Shown here: in pieces, positions 49,551 through 56,759 of the stretch
Layout: every line of letters begins with the position of its first letter
How positions within the stretch are numbered: position 1 is the first letter of the stretch
Assembly: GCA_902521355.1 (NCBI GenBank)
Contig: CABYRT010000004.1
Span: 40,829 to 104,828, forward strand
Source: an uncultured Pelagibacteraceae bacterium
GTDB lineage: Bacteria; Pseudomonadota; Alphaproteobacteria; Pelagibacterales; Pelagibacteraceae
Length of the DNA: 64,000 nucleotides
Direction: 5' to 3'
Program-made: the position numbers and the translations under genes
The notes under the pieces: generated by a model
Database searches by the model: none
What the model was told of the DNA's origin: nothing
Seen by the model: only the letters and a program-made list of their open reading frames with translations

Positions 49551-50151
49551 TTTTATTACCTATTAATGTTTTTCTAGTGTTTTCTGGTTCAGAACTTAAT
49601 CTGCCTCTATAAGATCCTGGTTGGGGAACTTCATCATTATTTATTTTATCAATTATTTGCTCAAGTCTCGTTGGATCTAAATCCTCATAATAATCCTCAT
49701 TTAATTGAAGCATTGGAGCATTCACACAAGCACCTAAACATTCTACTTCTAACCAAGAAGTTTTTCCATCCTCAGACAAACGATTTTCTTCCTTAGAAAT
49801 TTTTTGTTTACAAACATCTACTAAATTATATGCACCCCTTAACATACATGGAGTTGTAGTACATACTTGAAAGAAGTATTTACCAACCGGAGTTAAATTA
49901 TACATGCTATAAAATGTAGCCACTTCATATACTTTTATGTATGGCATATCTAAATACTTTGCTATGTATTTCATTGCAATTAAAGGTATCCAATTATCAT
50001 TTTGTTTTTGTGCTAAGTACAATAAAGCCATAACTGCACTTTGTTGTTTTCCAGAAGGATAATTTTTAATAATACTGTCAGCGGTCTCTTTGTTTTTTTT
50101 ACTAAACTCAAATTTTTCAGGTTGTACTTTTGATATTTTTTTAACAGCCAT
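49543..50151 (-). CDS. nuoE: NADH-quinone oxidoreductase subunit E
   Basis: Thioredoxin-like 2Fe-2S subunit of complex I, 202 aa. Cluster N1a ligands are in [12 protein letters not shown] and [28 protein letters not shown] and [19 protein letters not shown] are family landmarks. It abuts nuoD by one base and overlaps nuoF. Confidence 0.95.
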   Translation of the reverse strand: MAVKKISKVQPEKFEFSKKNKETADSIIKNYPSGKQQSAVMALLYLAQKQNDNWIPLIAMKYIAKYLDMPYIKVYEVATFYSMYNLTPVGKYFFQVCTTTPCMLRGAYNLVDVCKQKISKEENRLSEDGKTSWLEVECLGACVNAPMLQLNEDYYEDLDPTRLEQIIDKINNDEVPQPGSYRGRLSSEPENTRKTLIGNKNA

Positions 50152-51326
50152 TATCTATCTACCTCTCCAAAAACAATATCCATTGAGCCTAAAACTGCAG
50201 GAACATCAGCTAACATATGACCTTTAATTAAGTAATCCATCGCTTGCAAATGAGAAAATCCTGGAGCTCTAATTTTGCATTTGTAAGGTTTGCTTGAACC
50301 ATCAGAAATTAAATAAACACCAAATTCTCCCTTGGGAGCCTCAACAGCTGTATATATTTCATCTTTATCAACCCTATAACCTTCGGTATATAACTTGAAA
50401 TGATGGATCAATGCTTCCATTGATTGTTTTATTTCTTTTTTTGGTGGTGGACTGATTTTTCCATCATCAGTTTTAATTGGTCCTACAGGTAAATTTGCTA
50501 AGCATTGATTTATTATATTTACACTTTCTTTCATCTCTTCAATTCTGCATAGGTATCTGTCGTAACAATCACCATTTTTTCCTACTGGAATTTTAAATTC
50601 GAATTGCTCGTAACAATCGTAAGGCTGGGATTTTCTTAAATCCCAGGGAATGCCAGAACCTCTCAACATAACACCAGAAAAAGAATAATCGAGAGCATCT
50701 TGTTTTGATACTACTCCTATATCAACATTCCTTTGCTTAAATATTCGGTTATCAGTTAAAAGTAATTCTAAATCATTTATTATTTTTGGAAATCTTTCAC
50801 AAAATTTTCCGATCTCTTTATCTAATCCCTTTGGTAGATCTTGATGTACTCCTCCAGCTCTAAAATAATTAGCATGTAATCTAGAACCAGAAACTTTTTC
50901 ATAAAAACCCATTAATATTTCTCTCTCTTCAAATCCCCATAAGGTTGGAGTTAATGCGCCAACATCCATTGCTTGAGTTGTGACATTTAATATATGACTA
51001 AGTATTCTTCCAATCTCACAAAACATTACTCTTATGTATTGAGCTCTTATCGGAACTTCTATTTTTAAAATTTTTTCAATAGCTAAAGCAAAAGCATGTT
51101 CTTGGTTCATTGGTGCAACATAATCTAGTCGATCAAAATACGGAACAGCTTGGGTGTAAGTTTTATTTTCAATTAATTTTTCTGTCCCTCTATGCAATAA
51201 ACCAATGTGTGGATCTGCTTTTTCAACAATTTCCCCATCTAACTGCAATATTAATCGCAAAACTCCATGAGCTGCTGGATGTTGGGGTCCAAAATTTAAA
51301 TTCAAAGTTTTAGTTTCTTTTGTCAT
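50151..51326 (-). CDS. nuoD: NADH-quinone oxidoreductase subunit D
   Basis: Quinone-site subunit of complex I, 391 aa, related to NiFe hydrogenase large subunits. It has [96 protein letters not shown] and the C-terminal [15 protein letters not shown]. It abuts nuoC and nuoE with one-base overlaps. Confidence 0.97.
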   Translation of the reverse strand: MTKETKTLNLNFGPQHPAAHGVLRLILQLDGEIVEKADPHIGLLHRGTEKLIENKTYTQAVPYFDRLDYVAPMNQEHAFALAIEKILKIEVPIRAQYIRVMFCEIGRILSHILNVTTQAMDVGALTPTLWGFEEREILMGFYEKVSGSRLHANYFRAGGVHQDLPKGLDKEIGKFCERFPKIINDLELLLTDNRIFKQRNVDIGVVSKQDALDYSFSGVMLRGSGIPWDLRKSQPYDCYEQFEFKIPVGKNGDCYDRYLCRIEEMKESVNIINQCLANLPVGPIKTDDGKISPPPKKEIKQSMEALIHHFKLYTEGYRVDKDEIYTAVEAPKGEFGVYLISDGSSKPYKCKIRAPGFSHLQAMDYLIKGHMLADVPAVLGSMDIVFGEVDR

Positions 51327-51916
51327 TATTCTTTAGTTTGTTCTTTTATATACTTGGTTCCTTCCCAAGGACTTTCATAATCAAAGTTTCTGTAATTTTG
51401 CTCTAATTTTACTGGTTCATAAATAACTTTTTTAGTTTCATGACTGTATCTAACTTCATTATGACCTGTTAAAGGAAAATCTTTCCTTAACGGATGTCCT
51501 TCAAAACCATAATCTGTAAGTATTCTTCTTAGGTCTGGATGATCTTTGAAATCAATTCCATACATGTCAAATACTTCTCTTTCCATCCAATTTGCAGCAG
51601 GAAATATAGATGTTATTGAGCCAACTATTTCTTTTTCTTTTACATCTATCTCTATTATAATTCTTTGATTAAATTCATGACTTAATAATAGATAAACTAA
51701 TTTAAATCTAATTTCATTTTCAGGAAAATCTACAGCAGTAATATCTATCAATTGTCTAAATTTAGTTTTTGAATTTGTTTTTAAGAACAAAATAACTTCT
51801 GTTAAGTCCGTTTCATCAATTTTTAAGTAAATTTGATTATGTTTGATTAAAGAACTTTTTATTTTAGTATTTAGTTCTGAATTCAAAATTTTTTCTAAAT
51901 CCTGGATGTTTTGCAT
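51326..51916 (-). CDS. nuoC: NADH-quinone oxidoreductase subunit C
   Basis: 30-kDa type subunit of the peripheral arm, 196 aa. It has [80 protein letters not shown] and a C-terminal [15 protein letters not shown]. It is separate from nuoD, as in other alphaproteobacteria, and follows nuoB by 3 bp. Confidence 0.96.
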   Translation of the reverse strand: MQNIQDLEKILNSELNTKIKSSLIKHNQIYLKIDETDLTEVILFLKTNSKTKFRQLIDITAVDFPENEIRFKLVYLLLSHEFNQRIIIEIDVKEKEIVGSITSIFPAANWMEREVFDMYGIDFKDHPDLRRILTDYGFEGHPLRKDFPLTGHNEVRYSHETKKVIYEPVKLEQNYRNFDYESPWEGTKYIKEQTKE

Positions 51917-51919
51917 TTT

Positions 51920-52441
51920 TTATCTTTCCAGAGAACCTTTGTTTCTGATTTTCTTTTGAAGTTGCATTATCCCATATAAAAGTGCTTCAGCAGATGGAGG
52001 GCACCCGGGAACATATACATCAACTGGCACAATACGATCACATCCTCTTACCACAGAATAAGAGTAATGATAATAACCTCCACCATTTGCACAACTTCCC
52101 ATGGAAATTACATATCTTGGTTCTGGCATCTGGTCATAAACTTTTCTTAGTGCTGGAGCCATTTTGTTTGTGAGAGTTCCAGCAACAATCATAACATCTG
52201 ATTGTCTTGGTGAAGCTCTAGGGGCAGCGCCAAATCTTTCTAAATCATATCTTGGCATTGAAGTTTGCATCATTTCGACTGCACAACATGCAAGACCAAA
52301 AGTCATCCAATGTAATGATCCAGTCCTAGCCCAGTTAACTAGATTATCAAGTGATGTTGTTATAAAACCATTATCACTGAAATCTTGTGCTAATTGCTTA
52401 AATTCATCTGGAATATTTTTTTTTCTTTCCTCTAAATTCAT
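51920..52441 (-). CDS. nuoB: NADH-quinone oxidoreductase subunit B
   Basis: Carries cluster N2, the last electron carrier before quinone. The 173-aa protein has [11 protein letters not shown] (adjacent cysteines), [91 protein letters not shown] order of motifs, all as expected. It starts 1 bp after nuoA. Confidence 0.97.
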   Translation of the reverse strand: MNLEERKKNIPDEFKQLAQDFSDNGFITTSLDNLVNWARTGSLHWMTFGLACCAVEMMQTSMPRYDLERFGAAPRASPRQSDVMIVAGTLTNKMAPALRKVYDQMPEPRYVISMGSCANGGGYYHYSYSVVRGCDRIVPVDVYVPGCPPSAEALLYGIMQLQKKIRNKGSLER

Positions 52442-52442
52442 T

Positions 52443-52811
52443 TTATTCCCAGTCTAATGCTCCTTTTTTCCATTCGTATATAAAACCAATAGTAAGAATA
52501 AATAAAAAGATCATCATTGATGTAAATCCGAATATTCCGATTTTGCCTAAAGATATTGCCCAGGGAAATAGAAAAGCGATTTCTAAATCAAAAATAATAA
52601 ATAATATTGCAACAAGATAAAATCTAACATCAAATTCCATTCTAGAGTCATTAAATGGTTCAAAACCACACTCATATGGAGATAGTTTCTCTGGATCTGG
52701 ATTTTTTGGAGATGCTAAATAATTGATCGCCACAAATGCTACACTTAATACGAGTGCAACTAGTAAAAATACAATTATTGGCAAATAATCTTTTAAAAAT
52801 TCCGCAAGCAT
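52443..52811 (-). CDS. nuoA: NADH-quinone oxidoreductase subunit A
   Basis: First gene of the complex I operon, a three-helix membrane subunit. The ATG at 52811 gives 122 aa ([16 protein letters not shown]); a GTG at 52829 would add six residues and is less likely. Conserved loop [42 protein letters not shown] carries the Cys and acidic residues that face the quinone site. The gap of 83 bp to tRNA-Asp must hold the nuo promoter or read-through from the tRNAs. Confidence 0.95.
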   Translation of the reverse strand: MLAEFLKDYLPIIVFLLVALVLSVAFVAINYLASPKNPDPEKLSPYECGFEPFNDSRMEFDVRFYLVAILFIIFDLEIAFLFPWAISLGKIGIFGFTSMMIFLFILTIGFIYEWKKGALDWE

Positions 52812-52829
52812 GATGAGTCTATATAGCAC

Positions 52830-52848
52830 CTTTTAGATCAACTAAAAG
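52830..52848. repeat. Inverted repeat between tRNA-Asp and nuoA
   Basis: CTTTTAG and CTAAAAG form a perfect 7-bp stem with a 5-nt loop, 18 bp upstream of the nuoA start. No T-run follows on either strand, so it is not a standard intrinsic terminator. It could be a processing or stability hairpin after the tRNAs, or an operator in front of nuo. Confidence 0.4.
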
Positions 52849-52894
52849 AGCAGATAGGTCACATTTTAAAGCTCTATTTTATTCATTTATTTGA

Positions 52895-52971
52895 TGGCGG
52901 GAGTGAAGGGACTCGAACCCTCGACCTATCGCGTGACAGGCGATCGCTCTAACCAACTGAGCTACACCCCC
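52895..52971 (-). tRNA. tRNA-Asp (GTC)
   Basis: A cloverleaf is readable on the minus strand: acceptor GGGGGTG paired with CACTCCC (one G-U), D-arm TAGCTCAGTTGGTTAGAG, anticodon loop CTGTCAC flanked by ATCGC/GCGAT giving anticodon GTC, T-arm with GGTTCGAGTCC, and an encoded CCA. It lies 6 bp downstream of tRNA-Val, and both are likely on one transcript. Confidence 0.96.
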
Positions 52972-52977
52972 GTGTTT

Positions 52978-53053
52978 TGGTGGGCAGTAAAGGACTCGAA
53001 CCTTTGACCCCCTCGGTGTAAACGAGATGCTCTACCAACTGAGCTAACCGCCC
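52978..53053 (-). tRNA. tRNA-Val (TAC), intact copy at the island junction
   Basis: Acceptor GGGCGGT pairs with ACTGCCC. The D-arm is TAGCTCAGTTGGTAGAGC, the anticodon loop TTTACAC (anticodon TAC) sits between CTCG and CGAG, the T-arm has GGTTCGAGTCC, and CCA is encoded. Its 5' half plus five upstream bases (53016-53058) is repeated exactly at 56675-56717, so this tRNA is the integration site of the neighbouring island. The element would then have supplied the present 5' half. Confidence 0.96.
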
Positions 53054-53058
53054 AAAAC
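53016..53058 (+). repeat. Left attachment repeat (within tRNA-Val)
   Basis: 43 nt identical to 56675-56717 in the same orientation. It starts at the anticodon loop (GTGTAAAC), runs through the tRNA 5' end (CGCCC) and continues five bases upstream of the gene (AAAAC). Identity stops immediately on both sides. Confidence 0.9.
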
Positions 53059-53073
53059 CAAAAAGTAACGTGT

Positions 53074-53101
53074 TTTATATCTTTTAGGACGTGTAGGTCA
53101 A
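53074..53101 (-). promoter_or_regulatory. Promoter of tRNA-Val/tRNA-Asp
   Basis: On the minus strand TTGACC (53101-53096) and TATAAA (53079-53074) are separated by 16 bp, a close match to sigma-70 hexamers. The predicted start site near 53067 lies about 14 bases before the tRNA-Val 5' end. If the island model is right, this promoter arrived with the element. Confidence 0.7.
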
Positions 53102-53148
53102 GATTTATTACCTTCGAAAAATGGCTAAAAAATTTATTTTTGATACTC

Positions 53149-53170
53149 AACTGTGCGCAGAGTGTGCTTA
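53149..53170 (+). repeat. Arm-like near-repeat, proximal copy
   Basis: 22 nt with the words TGTGCG and AGTGTGC 3 bases apart, followed by TTA. It matches 56604-56625 at 19 of 22 positions. It lies 18 bp beyond the stop of the protease gene. Closely spaced repeats of GTGTGC type are seen at arm-binding sites of tyrosine integrases, which is an inference here. Confidence 0.5.
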
Positions 53171-53187
53171 GATTATTTAAAATTTTA

Positions 53188-54393
53188 TTATCTAAAATCT
53201 ATAACTTTTTCTAACATTATATCGCTGTATCTATTATTTTTTTTATTCTCTTTGTGTGCAGCTTTTGTATTTAAACAATATAATTGTATTGTTGATGGAA
53301 TTCCAACTTTTGCTAATTCCTTAGTGCTAGCAACTTTATTTTCCTTTGAATCAATTATTACATCATTAGCTTTTAAAAAATTTGTAAGAGAAGATGCCGA
53401 TACAGCAAAGTTAACATTTTCTGGTATATACTCCTCTTCAACTAACATCTTTACTTTTCTTAGTCCTGCAGATGCAATTCCTACAACTTGAGAATTATAA
53501 TTTAACACAGGTCCACCACTATTACCTGGTTGAATTGCTGCATCGATTTGTATTAACGAATAATTATTGCCAGGGCCACTTAATGAACTAACAATACCTC
53601 TAGTTAGTTTAACGCTTGAGCTTAACTTGTCTGACAAAGGATATCCAAAAGCCACGATATCTTCTCCAATATCAGCACCACTTGGATTAATATTTAGATA
53701 ATTTGCATTATTAAAATCAGTTTTAATTAAACCGATATCGTTATTTATGTCTGTGGTAATTATTTTGAATTTTATAACTTCACCTTTAATTTTTGTTGCT
53801 ACTTCTCTACAAGCCCCCACTACATGCTCATTTGAAACAACATATCCGTTTGAACTCACAAAAAATCCTGTTCCCGTACCAATAATATATAACTCCTCAT
53901 CAACTTTTGTTTGTTTTTTCTCTTCTTCTTGTTTTTTTTTCGCATCTGCTATTTTTCTTTTTTCTTCTTCAATTTTTCTTTTTTCTTCCTCAATTAGTTT
54001 TTTTTCTTCTTCAATCTTTGCAATATCTTTGTTAGTTAATTTTGGTTTTACTTTTTCAATCTTTTCAAATAAAGCTGATTTAAGAGTAATTTCTAATTCA
54101 ATTGTGCATCTGATGTAATTTACATCTGGTTGATCTTTAGTTTTTTTAAGTATTTTTTTTGATTTAATTGTATTTAACAATTGGACACTTAGGAATTTAT
54201 AAGATGCAACGTTACCACTTTTGAAAGCCTCTCTGAGTGCATTTTTTTCTGCTTTAATGCAATTTTTCTCAAAATCATACCCTCCAATACCTTGTCCTTT
54301 TCCTTTCAACTTTATGGTATTTGAGTTTGCAAATGTGGTTAAAATAATTAAAAGAATTATTGGTTTTAGCAAAAATAATAAATATTTAATCAT
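53188..54393 (-). CDS. Secreted trypsin-like (S1C) serine protease with central coiled coil
   Basis: Predicted periplasmic or surface protease, 401 aa. A signal peptide or anchor spans about residues 4-24. An N-terminal domain (25-115) has GKGQGIGGYDFEKNCIKAEKNALREAF, resembling the ends of LPP20/FlgT-type domains. A highly charged coiled coil of E/K/I heptads spans about 123-162. The protease domain has the triad His190 (VVSNEHVVG), Asp219 (NNDIGLI) and Ser292 (QPGNSGGPV), typical of HtrA/DegP-like S1C enzymes. No PDZ domain follows; a short tail ends at 401. It is island cargo. Its upstream 57 nt match those of the first gene of the other cargo unit. Confidence 0.85.
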   Translation of the reverse strand: MIKYLLFLLKPIILLIILTTFANSNTIKLKGKGQGIGGYDFEKNCIKAEKNALREAFKSGNVASYKFLSVQLLNTIKSKKILKKTKDQPDVNYIRCTIELEITLKSALFEKIEKVKPKLTNKDIAKIEEEKKLIEEEKRKIEEEKRKIADAKKKQEEEKKQTKVDEELYIIGTGTGFFVSSNGYVVSNEHVVGACREVATKIKGEVIKFKIITTDINNDIGLIKTDFNNANYLNINPSGADIGEDIVAFGYPLSDKLSSSVKLTRGIVSSLSGPGNNYSLIQIDAAIQPGNSGGPVLNYNSQVVGIASAGLRKVKMLVEEEYIPENVNFAVSASSLTNFLKANDVIIDSKENKVASTKELAKVGIPSTIQLYCLNTKAAHKENKKNNRYSDIMLEKVIDFR

Positions 54394-54401
54394 TATTCAA
54401 T

Positions 54402-54458
54402 ATTATCAAATCATTTAGGTAGAGTCTTTGCAATAAAATGTAACGAGATTCTTGATTA
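54402..54458 (-). promoter_or_regulatory. Shared upstream module, copy 1 (before the protease gene)
   Basis: 57 nt that align without gaps to 56541-56597 with 9 differences by my count. The most conserved part, read on the minus strand, is GAATCTCGTTACA-TTTATTGCAAAGACT, followed by GATTTGATAAT. Copies 1 and 2 lie at exactly the same distance (8 nt) from their start codons at 54393 (ATG) and 56532 (GTG). It probably holds promoter and 5' UTR signals. An alternative is duplicated remains of an older gene. Confidence 0.65.
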
Positions 54459-54506
54459 TTTTTCTTTTTTAACTCTTCAAATACAGCTTGAGTACCTGAG
54501 GCGTTG

Positions 54507-55556
54507 CTAGTTGTCTAATTTGAACTCTTCTGGAATACTAAAAGGATTTTCACCCTCTTTAGTTTTTTTTTGAAATTCTTTTGGTATTGAAAAATCAGAG
54601 GCTTTTAATTCATTTGATACATTTTTAGTTGCTCCAGATAACTGATTGTTAATTGAATTAAAATTAGATTTATTAAGAATGAACTCTTTGTTAATTTTAA
54701 AAGTATTTGGATCTAATTGGTCAAATGCTTTCAGTGCTTTTCCAAAATCTTTTTCAAGTTGAATTTTATCTTGCAATATTTTTTCTGGTGTTATTTTTGT
54801 TACAGTACTAATAACAGTTTTATTACCGTAAAAAGATTTAATACCTAAGTTTTCTAAAGAAGAAATGAATTGACTAGTATTTGCTGGGTAAGCACCTTTA
54901 CCAGTTAAAGAATAATTGATTTGATATTTTCTAACAGACAATGGTAATCGGTTGCCCGTGAGATCATAGCCCTTAATAGGTGAGTCTTGATACTTTAATG
55001 CTGTTATGAGGTTCTTAGATATATCTGGCTTTATTGATTTGTTATCTTTCAATTTATTTTCAATATTACCTCTTTCAATATTTTTTAAAGTGTTTTCAAC
55101 AATAATAGTAGATTTAATTGTATTTAATTCTTTATTTACATTCATAAAGTTTAAAAACTCAATAAGTTTTTTTGTGAAATTTTCTTGTAATTTTTTTTCA
55201 AACTCTTCATTCCCATGGAGCATGTAAGGTTTATATTTTTTTCTTTCAATAAGTTTTGTTTCATATCTTCCAGGTAATAAGTTGTTAATATTGTTTAAAC
55301 TTTTAATAGAAATATCGACTGTAGATAAAGCAATATCTAAATCATTATTTTCAATTGCTTGCTTTACCAAGTCTACCATTGGTACAACTTCATAAAAACT
55401 ATCTTTAAGTAATTTATTATTTGTTTTTAGAAATAACTTCTCAATCTTATTTTCATATTTTCCTAATTCTTTAATTAGATTTTCTAGGTTAGTCGCGTGT
55501 CCATGACTTATAAGAAAAATAGATATTAAAATAAAATTAAGAATTAATTTTTGCAT
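54507..55556 (-). CDS. Unrecognised secreted island protein (349 aa)
   Basis: I do not recognise a family. Visible features are a signal peptide (about 1-21, ending SHGHATN), a helical N-terminal third rich in Lys/Glu/Leu/Asn with a repeat-like VDLVKQAIENNDLDIALSTVDISIKSLN, and a middle part predicted mostly helical. A more structured segment follows with SPIKGYDLTGNRLPLSVRKYQINYSLTGKGAYPANTSQ in separate strands. The C-terminus has two copies of FSIPxEF (FSIPKEF, FSIPEEF) about 17 residues apart. It starts 20 bases inside the preceding gene on the same strand, so the two are co-translated. Its product is probably periplasmic, possibly a partner of the protease. Confidence 0.7.
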   Translation of the reverse strand: MQKLILNFILISIFLISHGHATNLENLIKELGKYENKIEKLFLKTNNKLLKDSFYEVVPMVDLVKQAIENNDLDIALSTVDISIKSLNNINNLLPGRYETKLIERKKYKPYMLHGNEEFEKKLQENFTKKLIEFLNFMNVNKELNTIKSTIIVENTLKNIERGNIENKLKDNKSIKPDISKNLITALKYQDSPIKGYDLTGNRLPLSVRKYQINYSLTGKGAYPANTSQFISSLENLGIKSFYGNKTVISTVTKITPEKILQDKIQLEKDFGKALKAFDQLDPNTFKINKEFILNKSNFNSINNQLSGATKNVSNELKASDFSIPKEFQKKTKEGENPFSIPEEFKLDN

Positions 55557-56532
55557 TATTCAATGTCTCTTTAATTTTGTTGAGAATTTTTATGTATCTT
55601 TCTATATAAAATTTCTCTCTTTTTTGTTGTTGTGTTCTTTGAGTAAGAACAACATCAAGCTTATCTAATTTAAGAAAGTTTACCATAATATCATAATATT
55701 CTAACACTTCCTCAGTTGTTTTATTTTTGGGAATACCTAAATTTTTTCTTATTGCTAAAATATTATCTCTCATGTCTAGAAGAGAGATTAATTTTCTGTC
55801 TTCAAAACTTTTATTTTTATTTTCTTTAGATTTTTCAATTATCTTTTTTATTTTTTTTTGACTTTTATAAAGTTTATATTGATAAAGTATTTCATAATTC
55901 ACTAGACCGGAAAAAATATACGATGGGTCTTCTAATTTTGATTTTTCACTATATTCAACAAAAAACTCATATAAAGCTTCATTTAAACCATTCTTTGAAG
56001 AAACTACTTGAGTCATTTTAGGAAAATATAATTCTTTAATTTGACTTAAAGTAATTACTTTTCTTTTTTGAATTTTATAATTTAGTAAATTTTCAAATTT
56101 TTTTCCAACCAGATAATCTTCAGAATTATTTTCTTTTGATTGTAATTTATTAAAATTAGTCTCTATCTGTTCTTTTTTATATTTGGGTATTTGCTCTTTT
56201 ATAATGTTAAAAAAATTATTATCTATTTGACCAATGCCTCCGTATTCAAGATAAAATTCATCTTTATAAAATTTTTTATCAAGTTTTTTATAGATTTTTT
56301 TATTTTCTGATCTCTTTATCAGGTATAAGTCTTCTTCTCGATCTGTACAATCTTCAGCTCTATCGTCTAATATGTAAAATTGATCTTCAGTTATAGATTG
56401 GTAAAATGCTTTATTAGTTATGTTTGGGTCTGCCCAAACACAATATATTGATGTTTCTTTTAATGGAGTAATTGAGTTTGATTTGACAATAAATATCAAT
56501 GATAACAAAAATGAGTAAAAAAGTAGTTTCAC
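55537..56532 (-). CDS. Unrecognised secreted island protein (331 aa)
   Basis: No family recognised. It has a signal peptide (about 1-20, FYSFLLSLIFIVKSNS), then a short Cys/acidic region with IYCVWADPN and ILDDRAEDCTDREED (two cysteines that could form a disulfide). A long Lys/Glu-rich, largely helical remainder follows. The start is GTG at 56532, placed at the same distance from the shared upstream module as the protease ATG. It overlaps the next gene (start 55556) by 20 bases. It is the first gene of the distal cargo unit and lies downstream of a relic tRNA promoter. Confidence 0.68.
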   Translation of the reverse strand: MKLLFYSFLLSLIFIVKSNSITPLKETSIYCVWADPNITNKAFYQSITEDQFYILDDRAEDCTDREEDLYLIKRSENKKIYKKLDKKFYKDEFYLEYGGIGQIDNNFFNIIKEQIPKYKKEQIETNFNKLQSKENNSEDYLVGKKFENLLNYKIQKRKVITLSQIKELYFPKMTQVVSSKNGLNEALYEFFVEYSEKSKLEDPSYIFSGLVNYEILYQYKLYKSQKKIKKIIEKSKENKNKSFEDRKLISLLDMRDNILAIRKNLGIPKNKTTEEVLEYYDIMVNFLKLDKLDVVLTQRTQQQKREKFYIERYIKILNKIKETLNNAKINS

Positions 56533-56540
56533 AATCTAAG

Positions 56541-56597
56541 ATTATCAAATCCTGAACCTTAAGTCTTTGCAATAAATTGTAACGAGATTCTTTATTA
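56541..56597 (-). promoter_or_regulatory. Shared upstream module, copy 2
   Basis: Gapless match to 54402-54458, placed 8 nt before the GTG start at 56532. A short out-of-frame reading in both copies gives similar peptides (ESRYxLLQRL...DLIIL), which is what nucleotide identity alone would produce. A shared regulatory or recombination-derived element is the simpler reading. Confidence 0.65.
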
Positions 56598-56603
56598 ATC
56601 ATG

Positions 56604-56625
56604 AAGTGTGCGTACAGTGTGCTTA
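56604..56625 (+). repeat. Arm-like near-repeat, distal copy
   Basis: 22 nt with GTGTGC-GTACA-GTGTGC-TTA, a direct repeat of GTGTGC with a 5-base spacer. It matches 53149-53170 at 19 of 22 positions. The word GTACAGTGT recurs at 56670-56678 across the start of the attachment repeat. Confidence 0.5.
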
Positions 56626-56674
56626 AAATTTAAAAGTTATTTGTTTATAGGAAAAAAATTAAGAAAATAGTACA

Positions 56675-56717
56675 GTGTAAACGAGATGCTCTACCAACTG
56701 AGCTAACCGCCCAAAAC
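56675..56717 (-). pseudogene. Displaced tRNA-Val 5' half (right attachment repeat)
   Basis: 43 nt identical to 53016-53058. Read on the minus strand it has five leader bases, the acceptor 5' strand GGGCGGT, the D-arm and the anticodon stem-loop up to TTTACAC, and then stops. No 3' half follows, so it cannot make a tRNA. It is the original 5' end of the tRNA gene, left behind after integration. Confidence 0.85.
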
Positions 56718-56723
56718 ATGGTA

Positions 56724-56752
56724 CTATTACATCAAGGTTATTATAATGTAAA
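56724..56752 (-). promoter_or_regulatory. Relic tRNA-Val promoter pointing into the island
   Basis: On the minus strand TTTACA (56752-56747) and TAATAG (56729-56724) are spaced by 17 bp. The start site would fall near 56717, at the first base of the displaced tRNA half. If active, the transcript would run through the tRNA half into the GTG-start gene at 56532. The hexamers are moderate matches; the position is what makes them credible. Confidence 0.45.
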
Positions 56753-56759
56753 TTGTTTA

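Larger units (their letters stand above)
53016..56717. mobile_element. Integrase-less genomic island at tRNA-Val
   Basis: A segment of about 3.7 kb is flanked by 43-bp exact direct repeats (53016-53058 and 56675-56717) derived from the tRNA-Val 5' half. It interrupts an otherwise core gene order between nuoA/tRNAs and lon. It carries three genes for predicted secreted proteins and no recombinase, so it is either a remnant or a satellite mobilised in trans. The repeat ends in the anticodon loop, a crossover position known for some tyrosine integrases. Supporting marks are a 22-nt near-repeat with GTGTGC words at both ends and a relic promoter beyond the distal repeat. Confidence 0.75.

Noticed and set aside
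51982..52173. 63-codon plus-strand frame
   Set aside because: Antisense to nuoB at the conserved cluster-ligand region.
53153..53491. 112-codon plus-strand frame
   Set aside because: It is antisense to the protease gene, whose triad and signal peptide show the real frame, and it starts inside the arm-like repeat.
54400..54510. Possible gene remnant on the minus strand reading ESRYILLQRL...DLIIL, similar to a reading at 56541-56597
   Set aside because: The peptide similarity follows from nucleotide identity of the shared module, one copy is out of frame with the real gene and there is no start or domain. Kept as a regulatory or duplicated element.
56414..56602. 62-codon minus-strand frame starting MINKESRY
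   Set aside because: It overlaps the start of the 331-aa gene in another frame and has no support beyond the module it shares.
56727..56751. TTACAT/ATGTAA inverted repeat after lon as a terminator
   Set aside because: Only 6 bp with a 13-nt loop and no T-run; the same bases fit better as relic promoter hexamers.
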